Assembly: GCA_964413055.1 (NCBI GenBank)
Contig: CAYPRB010000007.1
Span: 70,148-134,147, forward strand
Reading direction: 5' to 3'
From: UBA3102 sp964413055
GTDB lineage: Bacteria; Bacillota; Desulfotomaculia; Desulfotomaculales; Pelotomaculaceae
DNA length: 64,000 nt
Part shown: positions 59,306-64,000 of the stretch, piece after piece
How the letters are laid out: each line of letters starts with the position of its first letter
Position numbering within the stretch: position 1 is the first letter of the stretch
The notes under the pieces: generated by a model
Databases searched by the model: none
The model's input: the letters and a program-made list of their open reading frames with translations, nothing else
What the model was told of the DNA's origin: nothing
Made by a program: the position numbers and the translations under genes

Positions 59306-60193
59306 ATGTCATTATCTGGAGAACTGGTTATCTTTCATGCCGGCAGTTTGTCCGTGCCTTTGCGGCAGATGGAAAAGGAATTTAAAACACTGCACCCGGG
59401 CGTGGACGTTAAGCGGGAGCCGGCCGGAAGCAACGCCTGCGCCAAAAAGATAACGGAGTCGGGCGCAAAGGCGGATATATTTGGTTCTGCCGACTATACC
59501 GTAATAGACCATTTATTGATGCCGGATTATACGGATTGGAACGCCCTGTTTGCCGGGAATGAATTAGTTATTATGTATTCGGGGCACAGCAAGTACCGGC
59601 ATGAAATAAACGGTCAAAACTGGCATGAAATTTTGCTCAGGGAGGGTGTGCAATACGGGCACAGCGACCCCAACGCCGATCCTTGCGGTTACCGCACTTT
59701 GATGGTTTGGCAGTTGGCGGAAAAATATCATGCTGTACCCGGCATATATCAAAAACTTAAAGCAAGTTGCCCGGCACGGAATATAAGACCCCAGGAAGCA
59801 GATTTAATTGCCATGGTCGGGTCGGGGGCCCTGGACTACTTATTCATATACCGTTCCGTTGCCCGGCAGCACAACATGCCCTTTATAGCACTGCCGGCGG
59901 AAATAAACTTGAGCGCCATCAAACATAAGGATTTTTATGCGCAAGCTACCGTAGACACGGCGGGCAGTGCACCGGGCCGGTTCGTTACCCAGGTGGGCAA
60001 ACCGGTCGTTTACGGAGTTACCATGCTCAAGGACGCCCAAAACCGGGAAAATGCCGTAGCATTCTTAAAATTCCTGCTGGACCGGGAAAAAGGACTTAAA
60101 ATCATGGCGGATAACGGGCAGCCGGTTCTCAACCCCTTGGTCATCAAGGGTAAGGAAGCAATGCCCCGGGAGTTAAGGGAAACCTTGGTATAG
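59306..60193 (+). CDS. WtpA/ModA-type tungstate-molybdate-binding protein without signal peptide
   Basis: The 295-residue protein has the oxyanion-binding fold in the expected order: LVIFHAGSLSVPLRQMEKEF, VKREPAGSNACAKKITE, DIFGSADYTVIDHL, GHSDPNADPCGYRTLM, YLFIYRSVA. Archaeal WtpA has a signal peptide; this gene starts directly at the first strand with GGAAGGAG at the correct distance and no earlier start, so the product should stay in the cytosol. No wtpB/wtpC follows. It could buffer molybdate/tungstate rather than import it. Confidence 0.85.
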   Translation: MSLSGELVIFHAGSLSVPLRQMEKEFKTLHPGVDVKREPAGSNACAKKITESGAKADIFGSADYTVIDHLLMPDYTDWNALFAGNELVIMYSGHSKYRHEINGQNWHEILLREGVQYGHSDPNADPCGYRTLMVWQLAEKYHAVPGIYQKLKASCPARNIRPQEADLIAMVGSGALDYLFIYRSVARQHNMPFIALPAEINLSAIKHKDFYAQATVDTAGSAPGRFVTQVGKPVVYGVTMLKDAQNRENAVAFLKFLLDREKGLKIMADNGQPVLNPLVIKGKEAMPRELRETLV

Positions 60194-60198
60194 GGATC

Positions 60199-60223
60199 AG
60201 GGGAACAGGTACCATGTCCCCCT
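60199..60223 (+). terminator. Terminator after the tungstate-binding-protein gene (GGGGACA-type hairpin)
   Basis: AGGGGAACA pairs with TGTCCCCCT with one mismatch and a seven-base loop, followed by TTTTTT. It is another copy of the dispersed palindrome. Confidence 0.75.
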
Positions 60224-60306
60224 TTTTTAACCAACTGAACAGACGGTAGCATCTCTTGCTGGATGTCAACCAGGCGGAGATATTTTCCTCAACCGCCCTT
60301 GATGCT

Positions 60307-60666
60307 CTACTCCAGACGATTGAAATAGTAATAGAAACCGATCCACAGAAATACCAGCAATGCCAGCAAAAACCCCATTAAGTCCCAGGGAGTAATGCTC
60401 CAGTCCGGGCAAAACGCACTCCCTGTAAGCACCAGTGCCGCCAGGACGAGAATATAGATCCGCACTGCTGCCAGGGACGCTTTGGCACTCAGATACATCG
60501 AACGTTCGTCATAGGCCACTTTTCCCTGGGCTTCCAGCCGGGCTATTTTTTTAAATTGTATTAATTTTACGGTAAATACCCCTGCTGCCCCGGCAATCAG
60601 TCCCGTTCCCAAACCGGTGTCCCCTTTTTCAACCAGATAAATACCCAGGGCCAGGAGCAGCCCCAC
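60307..60666 (-). CDS. Small membrane protein paired with XRE regulator
   Basis: The 119-residue protein has about four membrane segments and a cytoplasmic loop (RLEAQGKVAYDERSMYLSAKAS) typical of small DUF2178-like proteins encoded after a short XRE regulator. Function unknown. The start is uncertain: GTG at 60666 has poor spacing, and an ATT nine bases upstream would fit AGGAAG better. Confidence 0.7.
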   Translation of the reverse strand: MGLLLALGIYLVEKGDTGLGTGLIAGAAGVFTVKLIQFKKIARLEAQGKVAYDERSMYLSAKASLAAVRIYILVLAALVLTGSAFCPDWSITPWDLMGFLLALLVFLWIGFYYYFNRLE

Positions 60667-60703
60667 GATAATATAAAAAGCTTCCTGCTATATTTTAGCA
60701 TTA

Positions 60704-60904
60704 TTAATCATCCTCCCCGAAAATAAATACTTCCTCTATGGCCAGTTTAAAAATTTTTGCCAGGCGGTGGGCCAATTGTAAAGATGGATTGTATTTCCCC
60801 TTTTCCAGTGATATAATGGTTTGTCGCGAAACACCGGCCCGGATGGCCAGGTCTTCCTGGGTCATTTTATTTATGCCGCGAAGCTCTGCAAGCCGGTTCT
60901 GCAT
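60704..60904 (-). CDS. Short XRE-family regulator
   Basis: The 66-residue protein is a single HTH domain (QEDLAIRAGVSRQTIISLEKGKYNPSLQLAHRLAKIF) of the YozG-like type with nothing else. I use ATG at 60904, 6 nt after GGAAGG. The frame runs on to the membrane gene with 38 nt between, so the two are a regulator/membrane pair. An AT-rich stretch upstream has AAGCTAGCTTTACACTATT, perhaps its own operator. Confidence 0.8.
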   Translation of the reverse strand: MQNRLAELRGINKMTQEDLAIRAGVSRQTIISLEKGKYNPSLQLAHRLAKIFKLAIEEVFIFGEDD

Positions 60905-61046
60905 AAGCATCCTTCCGATCAGTAAAATATAGTGTAAAGCTAGCTTTACACTATTATAGAAAATCTTTTGCTGTATGTCAAGTTAACTTTACATAGAAAA
61001 CATAAAAAATCTTCTTAATGATCAATAATACGGAAAGGAAACCCAC

Positions 61047-61850
61047 ATGATTATTGACGCTCATACTCATATTTACCCCGGTCCAGTGGCTGAAAAAGCG
61101 ATCCGCACCATTATCGGAAATGCCAATGGTTATTTGGATGCCTATACAAACGGCACTTACAACAACCTATTAACGTCCATGGATGACGCGCAAGTCGATA
61201 TTTCCATTGTTTTGAATGTGGCCACCAACCCGAAGCAAGGAAAAAATAATTTGCAGTGGCTTAAGAAAATGGTTAATTTATCCCCGCGGATGATTTACTT
61301 CGGCTCGGTTCATCCTTACGATGCGGATTATAAAAAGAGCATCAAAGAATTAAAGGCATTGGGGATCCAGGGCCTTAAATTTCACCCCGCCTACCAGCAA
61401 TTTCCTGCTGATGCCCGGGAAGCTTACAGAGTGTATGAAGAAGCTTTGAACCATGATTTAATCCTTTATTTCCACCCGGGTTTTGATTTAAGCATGCCGG
61501 AATCGGTTCAGGCGTCTATAGATAAAATTGCCCATGTAATAAAGGATTTTTCCGGATCCAAAATAATTTTGGCCCATGCCGGAGGAATTGGTGAATGGGA
61601 TAAAATTTTAGATTTGTATAGCGATAAAAAATGCTATTACGATACATCATTTGTGCTGGAAGATATTATGCACAATGAAAACGCCAAAGAACTATACCGG
61701 CAGAATGAAGATTATTTTATCTTCGGCACCGACAGTCCCTGGCGGGATCAAAAAAAATATGTTGATTTAATCAATAATTCAGGTTTTTTTACTGCGGAAC
61801 AAAAAGACAAGCTTTTTTATAAAAATATTCTCAAGTTGATAAAAATTTAA
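61047..61850 (+). CDS. Amidohydrolase-family metal-dependent hydrolase
   Basis: The 267-residue TIM-barrel enzyme has the metal pair HTH in IDAHTHIYPGP, a lysine-bearing strand GLKFHPAYQQF, LYFHPGF, ILAHAGG and the aspartate in FGTDSPW, as in the amidohydrolase 2 (ACMSD-like) group. Substrate unknown. Codon use matches its neighbours. The ribosome site (GGAAAGG) is normal. Confidence 0.88.
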   Translation: MIIDAHTHIYPGPVAEKAIRTIIGNANGYLDAYTNGTYNNLLTSMDDAQVDISIVLNVATNPKQGKNNLQWLKKMVNLSPRMIYFGSVHPYDADYKKSIKELKALGIQGLKFHPAYQQFPADAREAYRVYEEALNHDLILYFHPGFDLSMPESVQASIDKIAHVIKDFSGSKIILAHAGGIGEWDKILDLYSDKKCYYDTSFVLEDIMHNENAKELYRQNEDYFIFGTDSPWRDQKKYVDLINNSGFFTAEQKDKLFYKNILKLIKI

Positions 61851-61908
61851 TATCTGGACAGGGGGAGCAGGCGCATTTCCCCCTATCTTTTATTTAAGAA
61901 TGTTCTGT

Positions 61909-62178
61909 TCAAATAATAAAATTTGCTGCAACAAAAGATATTGTGCCGATAACAATTGAAATCAGCATCTTTTTTTGTCGCATTTTAATATGATAAATAA
62001 TTACTCCCAATAATATAACTACCCATAAAATATCTAAGATGGAGACTTTTCCCGTAGCTACAGTAAATGCAATACTGCTATCAAATTGACTTACTACAGC
62101 AATTAATAAAAACAAAACTGATAGTATAGAGAATACAATTGTGATAGTATTTAAAGTTATATTTAATACCCTTTCCAT
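61909..62178 (-). CDS. Small membrane protein of unknown function
   Basis: The 89-residue protein has three hydrophobic segments separated by short loops (NITLNTITIVFSILSVLFLLIAVV, ILDILWVVILLGVIIYHI, ISIVIGTISFVAANFII). Nothing further can be said. It lies next to mobile-element debris and has lower GC than the core genes, so it may be a recent arrival. Confidence 0.6.
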   Translation of the reverse strand: MERVLNITLNTITIVFSILSVLFLLIAVVSQFDSSIAFTVATGKVSILDILWVVILLGVIIYHIKMRQKKMLISIVIGTISFVAANFII

Positions 62179-62190
62179 TACTCCCCCCCT

Positions 62191-62548
62191 CTACCTATAA
62201 AATTTTTTTCGCAGCTTCCAAAAAAATCTGCGGTTCTGCCGGAGAAAGAAGAGGTATTTTTTCTTAAGACGGTTGAATTGAAGGTCTTTTCGCGGTATGC
62301 CGCTGCTTGCGTGGTGCCTGTTTGTCCTCTTCGAGCCATTCGTCAATTGTCGGCTTGTAGGGGTCCAGCTTGGGACACAAACGCTGTTCCGAAGCCGGTT
62401 TGGAGGCTGGTTCGTTGAAATCTGCCATATCCACATACTTTTGCACTGTTTTCCAGTCTAAATGCAATTCTTTTGCTATTTGGGAAATGTTTTCTCCTTT
62501 CGTATAAAATCGAACTCTGATATCATGTACCTTGTCCATTGCAAGCAT
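62191..62548 (-). pseudogene. IS21-family istA remnant, N-terminal part with frameshift
   Basis: About 85 residues of IstA are left: MDKVHDIRVRFYTKGENISQIAKELHLDWKTVQKYVD (helix-turn-helix), CPKLDPYKPTIDEWLEEDKQAPRKQRHTAKR. At the last point the frame breaks and the family pattern RVFxRL continues in another frame (FNRLKKKY). No istB and no inverted ends are visible. This is a dead fragment. Confidence 0.8.
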
Positions 62549-62927
62549 ACTCCTCTCCTCCTTGCATTTACGCTCAAATACAAGGATATTGATTGTGGGT
62601 CATGCCTGCAATGGATTTTTGCAATACTATGGAATTTCCAATTGCAACTTTCTGGATTTCTTACTTGCAACTTTCGGTATTTTTATCTTACAACAAACAG
62701 ACCTTTCAAAGAGGCTTATTAGATAGTATATTTTTTATTATTATATCGTAGAGCAGAAAGACCAAATACGATGTAAAAATTCATCGTTGTCGTAATGGGC
62801 TGTCATTTAGCTCTTTATTACCTCTAAAAAACCAGGGATATTTTCAAAATAAACCTGCAAGACACCTTTATACTCTCTCCTGAAAAGTGCTATAGTTTAT
62901 GCAAAATATAGCAGGAGAAATAAACAC
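62549..62927. other. Intergenic region between mobile-element remnants
   Basis: About 380 AT-rich bases between the istA fragment and the DUF6431 gene. TATAGTTTATGC at about 62891 might be part of a promoter for the latter. I find no gene and no clear inverted end. Confidence 0.4.
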
Positions 62928-63455
62928 ATTCAAATTATTCACGATTTTGGAATATCCTTGGCAGAATACAACCAGCGGAGCACAGAAAATGTGTTTCCGG
63001 TTATTGAACGGTGCCCTTGCTGCGGCTACCCGAAAAGATTAACCAGACACGGATATTATTGGCGCAACGCCGTATTTTCTTTACACCAATTCCGCATTCC
63101 GATTCTAAGGCTCAAATGCTCATCTTGCGCCAAGACAGTCTCCATCCTGCCGGACTTCCTGCTGCCTTACTTCCAGTACACTTTAAATTTTATCCTCAAG
63201 CATTTAAAGGAGTTTTTCTTTCAGGGTAAGGGTGCTGTTTGCTATCAACTGCTTCAATTTTACCGAAGGCGTTTTTACCGTAATTTAAACCGGATAGCGG
63301 TTTATTTCCGGGATAAGGGTTACAGGGGTGCAGTCCCGGGTGACGCCAAAGAAAAAGCCATAAAGTTACTGGAATTGATTTGCGCTTTCCCCAAAGCCGA
63401 AACCTTTGCTCAAAGGTTCCACAATCATTTCCAACGTAGCTTTATGGCAAATTGA
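62928..63455 (+). CDS. DUF6431-family protein of a Mu-type transposon
   Basis: The roughly 175-residue protein carries CPCCGYPKRLTRHGYYWRN and CSSCAKTVSILP, a zinc-ribbon start of the DUF6431 family, which travels with Mu-type transposase and AAA ATPase genes in Clostridia. The best start is an ATT at 62928 with AGGAG 10 nt upstream, giving QIIHDFGISLAEY as in relatives; a TTG at 62958 would lose it. A start mutated from ATG is possible. Function unknown. Confidence 0.75.
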   Translation: MQIIHDFGISLAEYNQRSTENVFPVIERCPCCGYPKRLTRHGYYWRNAVFSLHQFRIPILRLKCSSCAKTVSILPDFLLPYFQYTLNFILKHLKEFFFQGKGAVCYQLLQFYRRRFYRNLNRIAVYFRDKGYRGAVPGDAKEKAIKLLELICAFPKAETFAQRFHNHFQRSFMAN

Positions 63456-63568
63456 TTTTACCATAAATGCAAGCTTTGGGGAAGCGAATAATAACCACAT
63501 AACCTTTGCCTGGTTTCTACACCGGTGTATTTGTAAAATAGTCTAAAAATCACCGGGAGGTAGAAATC

Positions 63569-63881
63569 ATGGTAGAAAAAGACAGAGAAAACATCGCCTT
63601 GTTCCGTTACGGCCTCATAGCGCCGCTTTTAAGCCGGCAAGAGGGGTCCAAGCAGGACTACCTGGCCGAAGTATGTTCTCAGATACACCAGGTTCCCTAC
63701 TACGGGCCGAAGGAATACCACCCCAAGACCATTGACGGCTGGCTGAGGATTCACCGGCGGCAATCCGGCAGCCAAAGCAAAACCGGTTTCCATGGCGGAT
63801 AATGCCCGGGCCAAAAGGGAAAAACCGTCCCTCTCCTTTGCCCGGTTAAGCGCGCGGATGAAAGGAGAGGCAGATGTATAA
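63569..63881 (+). pseudogene. Mu-type (rve) transposase gene with its middle deleted
   Basis: The first 62 residues are the N-terminal HTH (VEKDRENIALFRYGLIAPLL, YHPKTIDGWLRIHRR). They run into sequence out of frame, and the ending frame reads KPVSMADNARAKREKPSLSFARLSARMKGEADV with stop at 63881, the normal C-terminus. The catalytic core of about 350 residues is gone. GGGAGG precedes the ATG, and the stop overlaps the AAA gene start as in complete copies. Confidence 0.8.
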
Positions 63882-64000
63882 AGCGTTTTATTCTCTCACC
63901 ACCACCCCTTTTTCCAAGGAAAGCAGCCACTGTTTTGCTTCCAAGAATTTTAAAGAGGTTAGTGCCGGGCTTGATTATCTGAAAAAGACCCGGGGCATGG
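63874..64000 (+). CDS. AAA ATPase of the Mu-type transposon (ExeA/TniB-like), N-terminal part
   Basis: From the ATG at 63874 the frame is open to the window end: MYKAFYSLTTTPFSKE, then FKEVSAGLDYLKKTRGM, the lead of ExeA/GspA-type AAA proteins; the Walker A motif would come next. In complete elements this ATPase serves the transposase as target-site selector. AAAGGAGAGG is 4-10 nt upstream. Confidence 0.8.
   Translation, partial: MYKAFYSLTTTPFSKESSHCFASKNFKEVSAGLDYLKKTRGM

Noticed and set aside
62191..62436. Separate 81-residue minus-strand gene near the istA fragment
   Set aside because: Its C-terminal part is the continuation of istA in another frame; the rest is a shadow.

Overview
The window looks like the chromosome of a spore-forming, strictly anaerobic Gram-positive bacterium of the Clostridia, most like the Peptococcaceae/Desulfotomaculales group (Pelotomaculum-like). 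I infer this from a SpoIIP gene and a sporulation-type histidine kinase, HrcA with a CIRCE operator, strong AGGAGG ribosome sites with many TTG and GTG starts, [FeFe]-hydrogenase maturases, rubrerythrin, and a thermosome-like group III chaperonin inside the dnaK operon. I see no rRNA, tRNA or CRISPR array.

Bases 1-15700 are core genome, mostly on the minus strand. In transcription order they hold holA, a holin-like membrane gene, spoIIP, a small membrane gene, lepA, hemW, then hrcA, group III chaperonin, grpE, dnaK, dnaJ, prmA, rsmE and mtaB (cut by the window edge), with rpsT on the plus strand. Heat-shock control is visible as a consensus promoter followed by a perfect CIRCE element at 8669-8695. 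Bases 15800-30400 are mixed: pcm, a FetAB-type exporter, an SPFH/ribbon-helix-helix pair, a HEPN/MNT toxin-antitoxin pair, an agr-like block (membrane protein, 43-residue cyclic-lactone-type peptide, PAS histidine kinase), an RND efflux pair with its own promoter and palindrome, rubrerythrin, and recA with a LexA-type box.

Bases 34500-45800 are the most unusual part. Two divergently composed but codirectional operons are preceded by three copies of a 24-bp box of the form CGYTATNT-N8-GAAYAACG, which resembles the ModE molybdate-responsive operator. The first operon (40084 to 34589) encodes a FecCD/BtuCD-type ABC importer, a methyltransferase and a radical SAM protein fused to a periplasmic-binding-protein-like domain that resembles the importer's own binding protein. 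The second (44559 to 40215) encodes a DUF364 protein, a composite ABC importer (SsuA-like binding protein, SsuC-like permease, ModC/WtpC-like ATPase) and a molybdopterin-binding protein. I propose a molybdenum/tungsten-responsive acquisition or cofactor locus. A tungstate-binding protein without a signal peptide at 59306 adds to the theme.

Bases 45800-64000 hold DUF5320/DUF134/IscU-like genes, a crotonase, the hydrogenase maturation operon (TM1266-like, hydG, an unknown small gene, hydE) with a strong promoter and a long leader, two secreted stalk-domain proteins, an MFS exporter, a small XRE-regulator/membrane pair, and at the right end decayed mobile elements: an IS21 istA fragment, and a DUF6431/Mu-type transposase/AAA ATPase element whose transposase has lost its middle.
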